DNA of 64,000 bases from Boseongicola aestuarii (GCF_900184815.1 NZ_FXXQ01000001.1:310001-374000), one strand, 5' to 3'. Positions 51,341 to 60,991 are shown, numbered from the stretch's first letter. Numbers and translations: made by a program. The notes: a model not told the origin generated them from the sequence alone.

Positions 51341-53806
51341 ATGCTCCGTCTCTTTCGCTGGCTCACAAGAATAACGACCGGATTGGTGATGCTCGCGATT
51401 GCGGCAACATTTCTGCTGTATTGGTTCTTTTCCAGATCGGTTCCCGATTACAACGAGGATTTGCGCGTTACAGGCCTCTCTGCACCGGTCCAGATCGTGC
51501 GCGACAATGCCAATGTTCCGCATATCTTCGGAGAAACCGACAGTGACGTCTATTACGGACTTGGCCTTGCGCACGCGCAGGATCGCTTATGGCAGATCCT
51601 GCTCTTGCGCCGCACCGCACAGGGCCGCCTGAGCGAGCTTTTCGGCCAACGCACCGTCAGCACAGACCGGCTCTTGCGTCGCCTCGATCTCTACCCGCTT
51701 GCGGTCAGATCCGTCGCCGCACAGGACGACTACACCATGTCCGCGCTTCGATCCTACGCCGCCGGTGTCAACGCCTGGCTGCGAGAAGTGAACGAAGGCG
51801 CTCGCGGTCGCGGTGCACCCGAATTCTGGTTGTTCGAGCCGAATATCGCTCTTTGGCAACCCGCCGACAGCCTGGCAATCGGCAAGCTGATGGCGCTCAA
51901 CCTGACCGAAAACATCCAGCGCGAGGTGCTGCGCGCCAACATGTCCCGCATCCTGCCAGACGCGCGTCTCGCCGATATCCTGCCTGACACCCCCGGTGCC
52001 GCCGTGGCAGCCCTGCCGGAATATGCCTCGCTCTTTGACGCGCCACTTCCGGCTTTCGCCAATCTGGAACCCGCGCCCCACGATCCCCTTTCTCCCGTCA
52101 AGGCAAGAGGACTTGCAGGGGCCTCCAACGCCTGGGCTGCCACGCCCGCGCGTTCCGCTGCTGGCAGCACGCTGCTGGCAAATGATCCGCACCTTGAACT
52201 CACCGCGCCTTCGATCTGGTATCTTGCACGGCTCGAACTTGAAACCGGCGGCGTTATCGGCGGCACTTTCCCCGGAGCCCCCGTTGTGCTCGTGGGCCGA
52301 TCAGATGCCTTGGGCTGGGGCCTTACCAACTCCTACGCAGACGATCAGGACGTCTATATCGAAAAAGTGAACCCCGACAATTCCGAGCAGGTTCTGGCAC
52401 CCGACGGCTGGAAAACCCTGCGATCACGGCAATCCATCATAAACATTAACGATGCAGACCCGATCCGCCTCACTCTGCGTTGGTCCGACAACGGACCCAT
52501 CCTAGAAGGCAAGCAGTTCGGACTTTCCGCGATCACACCCGCCGGCCATGTCGCGTCCGTTGCATGGACGGCCCTCAGTGACACCGATACTTCGCTGCAA
52601 TCGCTTCTGAAGATCATGCGTGCCCAAAACATCGACGAGGCCCTCGTGGCCGGCGAGGATTTCGTGGCCACGTCGCAAAACCTGACCGTCGTCGACCGCG
52701 AAAACGTAGCCATGAAGGTTATCGGCGCCCTGCCGCGCCGCGCGGCACGCCACCAGACCCAAGGCCGGATGCCTTCGCCGGGCTGGCTGCCTGAAAACCA
52801 CTGGCAAGGCATGATGTCCTACGCCGCGAACCCCGAAATTCGGCCGACCGACGGAGGCATCGTCGGCAACACGAACAACAAGATCATCGACCGTCCCTTC
52901 CCGCTGCACGTCAGCTTCGAATGGGGCGACACCCAGCGCGTGCAACGTTGGCAACGGCTGATGCAAACCCGCGAAGTCCACACGCGCGAAAGCTTCATCG
53001 AAGCGCAACTGGACACCGTATCGGTGACCGCGCGCACGCTCTTGCCCCTCGTCGCACGCGACCTCTGGTTCACCGGAGAAGCCGCCGCCGAAGGCACGAT
53101 CGAACGCCAACGCCGCCGCGCGCTTGATCTGCTGGCGGAATGGAACGGCGAGATGAACGAGCATCTTCCCGAGCCCCTGATCTACGCGGCCTGGATGCGC
53201 GCCTTGCAGGATCGCCTGATCCGCGACGAAATCGGCCCCTTCAGCGCAGATTTCCAACGCCCCGAACCGGTTTTCCTCGAACGCGTATTTCGCGATATTG
53301 ACGGGGCCTCCGCCTGGTGCGACGTCATTCAAAGCGCCCCGGTCGAGACCTGCTCCGACCTCTCGCGCCTTGCGCTTGACGATGCCATTCTCTGGATCGA
53401 GGAACGCTATGGTCCTGCGCTTGAAAGCCTGCGCTGGGGCGACGCCCACGAAGCAACCCATGACCACACCGTACTCGGCGATGTCGGCTGGATTTCCTGG
53501 CTTGTGAACATCCGCCAATCCACCAGCGGTGGAGACCAGACCCTGCAACGGGCAATGACCCGCGGCAACGGCCCTGATCCGTTCCAGAACGTGCACGGAG
53601 CAGGGTACCGCGGCGTCTACGATTTCGCGGACCCTGACAGCTCGGTCTTCATCATTTCAACCGGGCAATCGGGACACCCGCTCAGCCGTCACTACGACGA
53701 CCTCGGCGAGCTTTGGCGGCGCGGCGAGTATATCCCCATGACCCTTAACCCGGATCTCGCACGCGCCGGGGCGGTTGGCATCACTACGCTGACCCCCGCC
53801 AATTAG
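51341..53806 (+). CDS. Penicillin acylase-family amidohydrolase (Ntn-hydrolase)
   Basis: The 821-aa precursor is of the type that cuts itself into alpha and beta chains. It has an N-terminal membrane helix or signal anchor (about residues 12-32), an alpha-chain region with NVPHIFGETDSDVYYGLGLAHAQDRLWQ, and the autocleavage site with catalytic Ser262 in AGASNAWA. The beta chain includes NDPHLELTAPSIWY. The family includes penicillin G acylase, cephalosporin acylase and N-acyl-homoserine-lactone acylases; the substrate here is unknown. Frame is open upstream to 51278, but the ATG at 51341 follows AAGG. Confidence 0.92.
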   Translation: MLRLFRWLTRITTGLVMLAIAATFLLYWFFSRSVPDYNEDLRVTGLSAPVQIVRDNANVPHIFGETDSDVYYGLGLAHAQDRLWQILLLRRTAQGRLSELFGQRTVSTDRLLRRLDLYPLAVRSVAAQDDYTMSALRSYAAGVNAWLREVNEGARGRGAPEFWLFEPNIALWQPADSLAIGKLMALNLTENIQREVLRANMSRILPDARLADILPDTPGAAVAALPEYASLFDAPLPAFANLEPAPHDPLSPVKARGLAGASNAWAATPARSAAGSTLLANDPHLELTAPSIWYLARLELETGGVIGGTFPGAPVVLVGRSDALGWGLTNSYADDQDVYIEKVNPDNSEQVLAPDGWKTLRSRQSIININDADPIRLTLRWSDNGPILEGKQFGLSAITPAGHVASVAWTALSDTDTSLQSLLKIMRAQNIDEALVAGEDFVATSQNLTVVDRENVAMKVIGALPRRAARHQTQGRMPSPGWLPENHWQGMMSYAANPEIRPTDGGIVGNTNNKIIDRPFPLHVSFEWGDTQRVQRWQRLMQTREVHTRESFIEAQLDTVSVTARTLLPLVARDLWFTGEAAAEGTIERQRRRALDLLAEWNGEMNEHLPEPLIYAAWMRALQDRLIRDEIGPFSADFQRPEPVFLERVFRDIDGASAWCDVIQSAPVETCSDLSRLALDDAILWIEERYGPALESLRWGDAHEATHDHTVLGDVGWISWLVNIRQSTSGGDQTLQRAMTRGNGPDPFQNVHGAGYRGVYDFADPDSSVFIISTGQSGHPLSRHYDDLGELWRRGEYIPMTLNPDLARAGAVGITTLTPAN

Positions 53807-53872
53807 ACTCCCTTTGCGCTTCTTGTGACGCGCGGAACCGGCTAAAGTGGTGCAAGAATTAGGAGAGCAAAG

Positions 53873-54943
53873 ATGCCGCTTTCAGTCTGGGTCCGAGGCG
53901 ACAGCAGCACTGCGGCGAACGCATCGCTGAACGCCTCCAATGTCAAAAAACAGCCAGCCACTTTGCTTACCTTCAGTGCCGATACCAACAACGACGGAAT
54001 TGATGACGGGGATCTCAAGCTCAATTTCACGCTTGATGGATCGGTCGATCCGAACACGGTCATTTACCTCGACACCAACGGCGACGGTACACTTGATTCA
54101 GGCCCCATATCTTTCATGATGGAGTTTGGCGGCACACTGCCGTTTACCAACAAGCTCAATGGCGTGGGCCCCAACAATACCGATCTGCGCGGCGAAGAAG
54201 TCGTCATTCTGACGCTCGATACTGGCAAGAGACTGTTCTTCCTGCGCAGCTTTCTGTTCGATCCGGATGGCCCGAACGCTATTACAGATTCCCAAGATAC
54301 ATTCGATATCATGAACGATTTCCCGAACGGTGCGCACAACCTGCAGGACCTGTTCGTCTGCTATGTGGCCGGCACCCGGATCAAGACACCAACCGGCCCG
54401 GTTGCCATCGAAACCCTGAAAGCTGGCGATCAGATCGTCGCCGAGGGAAATCTGCCCGTCCCGGTCCTTTTCATCGGCAGCCTGTCCTTCCAAGCCCCTT
54501 CAATTCGCGCCTTCGACAAGCTGCGCCCGATAATGATCCCGGAAGGCGCGATTGCCCCCGGCGAACCCAGCGCAGATCTTCTCGTCTCGCCGCAGCACCG
54601 AATTCTTCTACGTGCGCCGGAACTTCAAACGCTCTTTGGCGTCGACGCGGCATTCGTCGCCGCGCGCGACACGCCGTTCGCGCGTCCCGGGCCCATCGAG
54701 GACACGACCTATGTCCATATCCTCTGTCGGACCCACAGCGTGATCGAAGCCAATGGCTGCGCCAGCGAAAGCCTATACCCCGGAGACACTGCACTTGCCT
54801 CCTTATCACCCGAAGACGCCGGCGATATCCGTGCGATACTCGGGTTAGGGATAGCCCAGAAAACGGCCTATCCCTGCCTCACTTCGCGGGAAGCCGCCGT
54901 GCTACGCGAAGCCATTTACAGCCGCGAGAAACGCTCCGCCTGA
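53873..54943 (+). CDS. Hint-domain protein with calcium-loop-like repeats
   Basis: The 356-aa protein has an N-terminal part (about 1-160) containing two aspartate-rich loops, DTNNDGIDDGD (38-48) and DTNGDGTLDSG (67-77), that look like calcium-binding thrombospondin-3 or EF-hand-type loops. A Hedgehog/intein (Hint) autoprocessing domain begins at Cys163 (CYVAGTRIKTPTG) and includes SPQHRILL (His242) and THSVIEANG. No signal peptide, so export would need a type I-like route. GGAGA precedes the ATG. Its last 28 bp overlap the convergent hflX. Function unknown. Confidence 0.82.
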   Translation: MPLSVWVRGDSSTAANASLNASNVKKQPATLLTFSADTNNDGIDDGDLKLNFTLDGSVDPNTVIYLDTNGDGTLDSGPISFMMEFGGTLPFTNKLNGVGPNNTDLRGEEVVILTLDTGKRLFFLRSFLFDPDGPNAITDSQDTFDIMNDFPNGAHNLQDLFVCYVAGTRIKTPTGPVAIETLKAGDQIVAEGNLPVPVLFIGSLSFQAPSIRAFDKLRPIMIPEGAIAPGEPSADLLVSPQHRILLRAPELQTLFGVDAAFVAARDTPFARPGPIEDTTYVHILCRTHSVIEANGCASESLYPGDTALASLSPEDAGDIRAILGLGIAQKTAYPCLTSREAAVLREAIYSREKRSA

Positions 54944-56190
54944 ATTGGCGTCCAGTTCACCGTCAGCTCGATGCCATCCTCGGTCCTCTTTTCAGAAATG
55001 ACGATCCCCTGATCGTAAACCCAGGCGCGCTTTTTTCCGTCCGAATGGTCGATCTTCAGCGTCGCAAGCTGGCGGTCGCTATCCAGCATTTCCGTCACGC
55101 TTTGCACAAGCGCCTCGACGCCATCGCCCGTCAGAGCCGAGATCGCTTGAATATTCTCCTTTCGCGCGGCTTCGGCCTCGCGCGCGGCGCGTGCTTCGTT
55201 GCCCAAAGCATCGATCTTGTTCCAGATCTCAATCTGAGGCGTGCTTTCCTTGACGCCAAGATCGCCGAGAATGCCCAGCACATTGGCAGACTGCGCTTCG
55301 GTTTCGGGATGCGAGATATCGCGCACATGCAAGATCAGATCCGCCTCCAACACTTCTTCCAGCGTCGCGCGGAACGCGGCGACAAGCTGGGTCGGCAAGT
55401 CCGAGATGAACCCCACCGTGTCCGAGAGAATAACCTCACGCCCGGTTGACAACTTGATCGCCCGCATCGTCGGATCGAGTGTGGCAAAAAGCATGTCCTT
55501 GGCCACCACATCCGCGCCGGTCAATCGGTTGAACAGCGTCGACTTGCCGGCGTTCGTATAGCCCACGAGAGCGACAACCGGGAACGGCACCTTGGCGCGC
55601 GCGGCGCGGTGAAGAGTGCGTGTCTTTACAACCTTTTCCAGCTGCCGCCGCAGGCGCGTCAGTTGTTCATCGATCGCGCGCCGGTCGGCTTCGATCTGCG
55701 TTTCACCGGGACCGCCCACAAAACCAAGTCCGCCGCGCTGGCGTTCAAGGTGCGTCCAGGCCCGCACAAGCCGCGTGCGCTGATAGGTCAGCGCCGCCAT
55801 TTCGACCTGCAATACACCTTCACGCGTCGCCGCGCGGTCCGAGAATATTTCAAGGATCAGGCCCGTGCGATCAAGTAGTTTGGTTTTCCAGGCCCGCTCG
55901 AGATTGCGCTGCTGCACCGGAGTCACTGACCCGTCGATCAGAACCAACCCGATCTCTTCGGCCTTGATCCGCTGTCCCAGTTCTTCCACTTTGCCTGACC
56001 CAAACAGCGTCGCCGGCGTCCGCTTCGGAAGCCGCACAGTGTTCGCGCCCACAACTTGAAGTCCGGGTAATGCAACCGCAAGCGACACCGCTTCATCCAG
56101 CGCGTATGACGCATCACGCCGCGCGCCGTCGCTTGTTACGTCCGGGTGCAGAACGAGAGCACGCGTCGCCCCCGTATCTGTGTCACCCAC
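54916..56190 (-). CDS. hflX: GTPase HflX
   Basis: Ribosome-binding GTPase that splits stalled or hibernating ribosomes under stress. The 424-aa protein has the HflX N-terminal domain (GSGKVEELGQRI) and the coiled region QIEADRRAIDEQLTRLRRQLE. The G1 motif GYTNAGKST, G3 DTVGFISDLP and G4 NKID complete the GTPase core. The start is GTG, 3 nt after the hfq stop, the conserved hfq-hflX pair. Its 3' end overlaps the Hint gene by 28 bp. Confidence 0.96.
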   Translation of the reverse strand: MGDTDTGATRALVLHPDVTSDGARRDASYALDEAVSLAVALPGLQVVGANTVRLPKRTPATLFGSGKVEELGQRIKAEEIGLVLIDGSVTPVQQRNLERAWKTKLLDRTGLILEIFSDRAATREGVLQVEMAALTYQRTRLVRAWTHLERQRGGLGFVGGPGETQIEADRRAIDEQLTRLRRQLEKVVKTRTLHRAARAKVPFPVVALVGYTNAGKSTLFNRLTGADVVAKDMLFATLDPTMRAIKLSTGREVILSDTVGFISDLPTQLVAAFRATLEEVLEADLILHVRDISHPETEAQSANVLGILGDLGVKESTPQIEIWNKIDALGNEARAAREAEAARKENIQAISALTGDGVEALVQSVTEMLDSDRQLATLKIDHSDGKKRAWVYDQGIVISEKRTEDGIELTVNWTPIQAERFSRL

Positions 56191-56192
56191 GC

Positions 56193-56426
56193 TTATTCTT
56201 CGCCGTCATAAAGATTGATCGGCTGCGCGGGCATGATCGTGGAAATCGCATGTTTGTAAACGAGTTGAGACTGGCCATCCCTGCGCAATAAAACGCAAAA
56301 GTTGTCAAACCATGTAATCACGCCCTGAAGCTTGACGCCATTGATGAGAAAGATGGTCACCGGAACCTTGGTCTTTCTGACATGGTTCAGAAATGCATCC
56401 TGCAAATTCTGTCTATCCGAAGCCAT
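56193..56426 (-). CDS. hfq: RNA chaperone Hfq
   Basis: Sm-like hexameric RNA-binding protein that mediates sRNA-mRNA pairing. The 77-aa protein has Sm1 ([30 protein letters not shown]) and Sm2 ([16 protein letters not shown]) signatures, with a very short acidic C-terminus (NLYDGEE) typical of alphaproteobacteria. It precedes hflX directly. Confidence 0.98.
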   Translation of the reverse strand: MASDRQNLQDAFLNHVRKTKVPVTIFLINGVKLQGVITWFDNFCVLLRRDGQSQLVYKHAISTIMPAQPINLYDGEE

Positions 56427-56560
56427 GAGTATTATTGCCTTTTTTCTTGCAAGCGTACGAACGCCATCGCGACGCTTTTCTTATGAGAACACTATGAAGC
56501 GCATCTAAAAGACTTGCCACCCCAAAATAAAATTTCAAACAGCCTAAATTTTGAGCATAC

Positions 56561-58078
56561 TTAGCGCCAGAATTCCGGATTCAGCAAAGCGATAATTGCC
56601 AAAGTCTCTAATCTTCCCAATACCATAGCCGCAGCCAGTATGGCCTTCGCCCCAGGCGCCAAAGCAAGCAGATCAATCGGAGTCTCGGCTGCGACACTTA
56701 CGAGCGGGCCCGTCGTGGACAGGCTCGCGATCGTCAGCACAAGCGACTCCTCGAAAGAAAGGCCGAAGAAGGCCAGCGTCGTCGAGACCGTCGCAATAGA
56801 CAGCGCGAACAGCATGAAGAACACCCAGGCCACGTACGCCCCCTGTCGGCGAAAGCGCCGCGCAACCTGCCCCGACCCCCCAACCGACGAAGGCGAGACC
56901 AGCTTTTCCATCTCGCGCTGGCCGTGTTTCACCAGTGCATAGACCCGCAACAACTTCACGCCGCCAGCCGTCGTCGCAACGCCACCTCCGAAGACGGCCA
57001 GCCCCATCAGAACCAGCCCGGCCGCATCCAATCCAGACCAGACCTGCGCCTCTCCCCACGCCGCGCTTTCGAAACCGGTGGTCGTCAGAAACGAGGCCAC
57101 GGTGAAAATCGCGCCCCAAAGACCGATGATGCCTTCGAACAAACTGACTTCTGCGCCTTCATCGATGGTCGCAATCCAGTGCCGCAGGAACAGGAGCATC
57201 GGCAGAACCGCAATCAGCGACAAACCAAGACGGAGCTCGGGGTCGCGCAGCAACGCAATCCAGCCATATTGACGACCGTCCGAGGTGAACGTCAGGCGCG
57301 ACAATGCGAACAGCAGAAAAATCAGGATCAAGACCTCGCCGCCATACCCGGAAGACGCCCCCGCAACGCCGCCATCAATTAGCGAAATACCCGAGGTCGA
57401 AAGCGTTGCCATCGCATGGCAAATCGCGACCAAAGGCCTGTCTCCCGCCATCATCAAAACGATCCAAAGCAAAAGCGTAAGCCCGCCATAGATCGGCGCC
57501 AGCCGGAACGCAAAGCGCGTTAGCCTTTCAGAAGGCTCGCCGATATGATCCAGCCGCGCGACACCGCCCCTTTGGTCGCGAGCTGACTCGGTGGCCGCCA
57601 CAACCTCGAAACCACCCAGGTTCAACGGCGCAAAAATCGCGATGGCCGCAACCCACATGAAAAAGCCGCCAAGCCACCCGACAAGCGCGCGCCAAAGATG
57701 GACGCTTGGCGGCAAACGCTCGGCCTCGAACAGGGTCAGACCGGTTGTCGTCAGGCTGGACACCATTTCAAGGTAGGCATTGCCAAAACTTGTGTCCGTC
57801 ACGATCTCGGCAAATGGAAGCGCCAGCATCGCAGGCAGGATCGCAAACAGCGCGAACAGCGAAATCAGATGACTGCGCCCCTGCCGCCGGATCCTGTAGT
57901 TAGACGTCGCAACGGAAATCATCGCGAACAGGAACAGAAACATGACACTGGAATACAGAAAGGCCCGAGCCGTTTCGAGATCGCGGGTGGCATAGGCATG
58001 GATCGCAGGCACCAGCATCGCCAGCGCGCCCAGCCCGACAAGCAGGACGATAAGCGGCAGTCGTGTGGCCCAAAGCAT
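56561..58078 (-). CDS. trkH: Trk potassium uptake protein TrkH
   Basis: Potassium-translocating membrane subunit, gated by TrkA. The 505-aa protein has about ten membrane segments and selectivity-filter-like loops: SSLTTTGLT, ATLSTSGIS, SFLTTTGFE and ASLSTTGPL. The true start is the ATG at 58078, which overlaps the trkA stop as ATGA, rather than the TTG one codon upstream. A conserved GEPSERLTRFAFRLAPIY region is seen. Confidence 0.95.
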   Translation of the reverse strand: MLWATRLPLIVLLVGLGALAMLVPAIHAYATRDLETARAFLYSSVMFLFLFAMISVATSNYRIRRQGRSHLISLFALFAILPAMLALPFAEIVTDTSFGNAYLEMVSSLTTTGLTLFEAERLPPSVHLWRALVGWLGGFFMWVAAIAIFAPLNLGGFEVVAATESARDQRGGVARLDHIGEPSERLTRFAFRLAPIYGGLTLLLWIVLMMAGDRPLVAICHAMATLSTSGISLIDGGVAGASSGYGGEVLILIFLLFALSRLTFTSDGRQYGWIALLRDPELRLGLSLIAVLPMLLFLRHWIATIDEGAEVSLFEGIIGLWGAIFTVASFLTTTGFESAAWGEAQVWSGLDAAGLVLMGLAVFGGGVATTAGGVKLLRVYALVKHGQREMEKLVSPSSVGGSGQVARRFRRQGAYVAWVFFMLFALSIATVSTTLAFFGLSFEESLVLTIASLSTTGPLVSVAAETPIDLLALAPGAKAILAAAMVLGRLETLAIIALLNPEFWR

Positions 58079-59454
58079 CAAAAGAAGTCGATCGAGACCT
58101 GAAACAGCCGCTCGACCTCCGGCACATCCGACGCCATCGTGAAGACCACGATGACATCGCCTTCCTCGATCCTCGTCGTACCTGTCGGCTTGATGACTTT
58201 CTCACCCTTCATCACGGCCCCAACCAGAACGCCCTCGGGAAATTCGATCTCACGTATGAGCTTGCCGGACAAAGGCGAAGTGGAAAGGATTTGCGCTTCG
58301 ATGATCTCGGCTTCCGCGTCTCCGATCGAGTAAACGCCCCGGACCCGCCCGTGTCGGATGTGACGCAAGATCGAGGAAACCGTCGTGCCGCGCGGGTTGA
58401 TGTAGGCGTCGATATGCAACGGATCCATCAACGGCAAAAGCGTGGGATCGTTGACCAAGGCAATCGTCAAGGGACAGCCCGCCTGTTTCGCACGAACCGA
58501 CACCAAAAGGTTTGTCTTGTCGTCGTCCGTCACCGCCAGCACCGCGTCCGCGCGCCCGACACCGGCCTCTTCCAGCAGTTCCGAATTCAGACCATCGCCG
58601 TTCAGAACAATCGTGCGTTCCAGCGCATCTGCCGCGCGTTCCGCGCAGGAACGGTCACGCTCGATGATCTTGGCACGCAGGCGCTCGGTGCGCCCCTCAA
58701 GAGCCTTGGCCACGGCAAGGCCCACATTTCCGCCACCGATAATCACGACGCGTTCCTGGCGCCGCACGACCTTGCCGAAAATCTCGAATGTCCGGGTGAC
58801 GTCATCGACATGGCTCATCACGTAGATCTGGTCGTGAGCAAACAACTGGTCACCCGGTTCGGGTGCAAACAAACGTCCGTTTCGACGAACCCCCACCACG
58901 ATGGCCCGCAACGTCGAGAACAAATCCGTTAACTGCCGCAATGGCGTATCGAGAACAGGGCAATCGTCGTCCAGCGCGATCCCGAGCAGTTGCACCTTGT
59001 CGTCAAGGAACATTTCCGTATCGAACGCCGCCGGCGCGGACAGACGCCGCAAAGCCGCTTCGGCCACCTCTCGCTCGGGGCTGATCACGACGTCAATCGG
59101 CAGGTGATCGCGCCGGTACAGGTCGGAATAAATCGCCGTCAGATAGCTTTGCGCCCGAAGTCGCGCGATTTTGCGCGGAACGTTGAAAACCGAATGCGCG
59201 ACCTGACAGGTCACCATATTGACCTCGTCCGAATGGGTCGCGGCGATGATCATGTCCGCATCTCGCGCACCGGCCCGCTCCAGCACATCCGGATAGCTCG
59301 CATGGCCCGCGATACCCTGCACATCCAGCGCGTCTGTCACACGGCGCACCAGATCGGCGTTATAGTCCACAACGGTCACGTCGTTGCGTTCACCCGACAG
59401 GTGACGCGCAATTTGCCAGCCAACCTGACCCGCTCCGCAGATGATAACCTTCAT
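58078..59454 (-). CDS. trkA: Trk system potassium transporter TrkA
   Basis: Cytoplasmic NAD-binding regulator of TrkH. The 458-aa protein consists of two RCK modules, each with a Rossmann motif (KVIICGAGQVGWQIA and VVIIGGGNVGLAVA) followed by a TrkA-C domain. Start ATG at 59454. It lies between ntrX and trkH, as in other alphaproteobacteria where potassium uptake genes follow ntrYX. Confidence 0.97.
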   Translation of the reverse strand: MKVIICGAGQVGWQIARHLSGERNDVTVVDYNADLVRRVTDALDVQGIAGHASYPDVLERAGARDADMIIAATHSDEVNMVTCQVAHSVFNVPRKIARLRAQSYLTAIYSDLYRRDHLPIDVVISPEREVAEAALRRLSAPAAFDTEMFLDDKVQLLGIALDDDCPVLDTPLRQLTDLFSTLRAIVVGVRRNGRLFAPEPGDQLFAHDQIYVMSHVDDVTRTFEIFGKVVRRQERVVIIGGGNVGLAVAKALEGRTERLRAKIIERDRSCAERAADALERTIVLNGDGLNSELLEEAGVGRADAVLAVTDDDKTNLLVSVRAKQAGCPLTIALVNDPTLLPLMDPLHIDAYINPRGTTVSSILRHIRHGRVRGVYSIGDAEAEIIEAQILSTSPLSGKLIREIEFPEGVLVGAVMKGEKVIKPTGTTRIEEGDVIVVFTMASDVPEVERLFQVSIDFF

Positions 59455-59543
59455 ATCTGCCCCTCGGCCGACGCTACGGCGTTCTTCGTGACACGGCTCC
59501 GCCCGGCAATCAAGAGACGCCGCAACGTCAGATCATGACGCAT
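59451..59543 (-). CDS. Possible 30-aa leader peptide overlapping the trkA start
   Basis: A 31-codon frame starts at ATG 59543, with GAGGCGG upstream, just after the ntrX stop. It ends in TGA that overlaps the trkA ATG. The product is arginine-rich (MRHDLTLRRLLIAGRSRV...) with no recognised family. It could couple translation of ntrX and trkA, or be a chance frame. Confidence 0.2.
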   Translation of the reverse strand: MRHDLTLRRLLIAGRSRVTKNAVASAEGQI

Positions 59544-59553
59544 GGCACCCGCC

Positions 59554-60972
59554 TCACGCGTCTTCTTCCGCCTCTTCAACAACTGCGGCAAACCTAGCAC
59601 CCGCACGGTTCGAGGTCACAACGTTCAGCGACTTCAGCTTGCGGTGCAGCGCCGAGCGTTCCATCCCCACAAATCCCGCCGTCCGGCTGATGTTTCCGCC
59701 AAACCGATTGATCTGCGTCAGAAGATATTCACGCTCGAACATCTCGCGCGCCTCGCGCAGAGGCAAGGTCGCCAAACTGCCCGAAAGCACCACGCGGTTA
59801 TCATCGGTTTCCTCAACTTCATTCGATGTACCGGGAATTTCAGACGCCGAAATATCGCCCTTGTCGGCCCCGAGGATCAGCACACGCTCGATCACATTCT
59901 TCAACTGACGCACGTTTCCGGGCCAAGACATCGTTTGCAACATCGCAATGGCATCATCCGACAAGGCGCGAAGCGGCATGCCTTGCGACTTGTTGAAGCT
60001 CGAAATGAAGAACTCCGCCAGTTCCGGAATGTCTTCGCGCCGTTCGCTCAGCGACGGCACGTCGATCGGTACGACGTTCAGACGATGAAACAACTCTTGC
60101 CGGAAGGTGCCATTCTTCACTTCCTCTTCAAGATTGCGCGTGGTCGACGAAATCACCCGCAGGTCAACCCGCACCATGTCACCACCGCCGACACGCTGAA
60201 ACTGCTGCTCGGTCAAGACGCGCAGGATCTTAGACTGCGTCCCAAGCGGCATGTCAGCGATCTCGTCAAAGAAAATGATCCCGCCATGCGCCTGCTCCAG
60301 AAGCCCCGGCTCGATGCCGCGCCCAGTGCCTTCGCGGCCAAACAGGACCTCTTCCATCCGATCGGGCTCGATCGAAGCCGAATTCACTGTCACGAAAGGC
60401 CCCTCGGCACGGTTTGAATGCGCATGAACGAACCGCGCGGCAATTTCCTTGCCCGACCCAGCCGGCCCGGTCAGCATCACGCGACCATTCGACTTGGTCA
60501 CCTTGTCGAGCTGTGCGCGCAAGGTGCGATACGCTTGGCTCGATCCAACCATATCTGTCGTGGTTACATCCTTGCGCCGCAAATCCGAGTTCTCGCGACG
60601 CAACCGCGATGTTTCCATTGCGCGCGTGATCACCACCATCAACTGATCGATATTGAAGGGCTTTTCGATGAAGTCATAAGCACCCTGCTTGATCGCTGCC
60701 ACCGCGATCTCGATGTTGCCGTGCCCCGAGATAATGATCACCGGCACATCCGGGTTGTCGCGCCGGACCGCCTTCAGAATGTCGATCCCGTCCATATCGC
60801 TGTCTTTCAGCCAGATATCGAGCACCATCAGTGACGGCGCCTCCTTGTTCATCTGCGCCATCGCCTCGTCGGATGTGCCCGCAAGGCGCGTCGTAAAGCC
60901 TTCGTCCTTCAAAATATCGGAAATCAACTCACGAATATCACGCTCGTCGTCCACTATGAGAATATCACCCAT
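59554..60972 (-). CDS. ntrX: NtrX response regulator (AAA+, lacking GAFTGA)
   Basis: Response regulator of the NtrY/NtrX pair, linked to nitrogen and redox control. The 472-aa protein has a receiver domain with Asp52 (LMVLDIWLKDSDMDG), an AAA+ domain with Walker A GPAGSGKE and Walker B GGIIFFDEIADM, and a Fis-type C-terminal HTH (ISRTAGFVGMERSALHRKLKSL). The sigma-54-contacting GAFTGA loop is absent: LFGREGTGRGIEPGLLEQA runs straight through its place. GGAGG lies 5 nt before the ATG at 60972. It lies 19 bp after ntrY. Confidence 0.95.
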   Translation of the reverse strand: MGDILIVDDERDIRELISDILKDEGFTTRLAGTSDEAMAQMNKEAPSLMVLDIWLKDSDMDGIDILKAVRRDNPDVPVIIISGHGNIEIAVAAIKQGAYDFIEKPFNIDQLMVVITRAMETSRLRRENSDLRRKDVTTTDMVGSSQAYRTLRAQLDKVTKSNGRVMLTGPAGSGKEIAARFVHAHSNRAEGPFVTVNSASIEPDRMEEVLFGREGTGRGIEPGLLEQAHGGIIFFDEIADMPLGTQSKILRVLTEQQFQRVGGGDMVRVDLRVISSTTRNLEEEVKNGTFRQELFHRLNVVPIDVPSLSERREDIPELAEFFISSFNKSQGMPLRALSDDAIAMLQTMSWPGNVRQLKNVIERVLILGADKGDISASEIPGTSNEVEETDDNRVVLSGSLATLPLREAREMFEREYLLTQINRFGGNISRTAGFVGMERSALHRKLKSLNVVTSNRAGARFAAVVEEAEEDA

Positions 60973-60991
60973 CAATGCCTCCATGTTTTTG

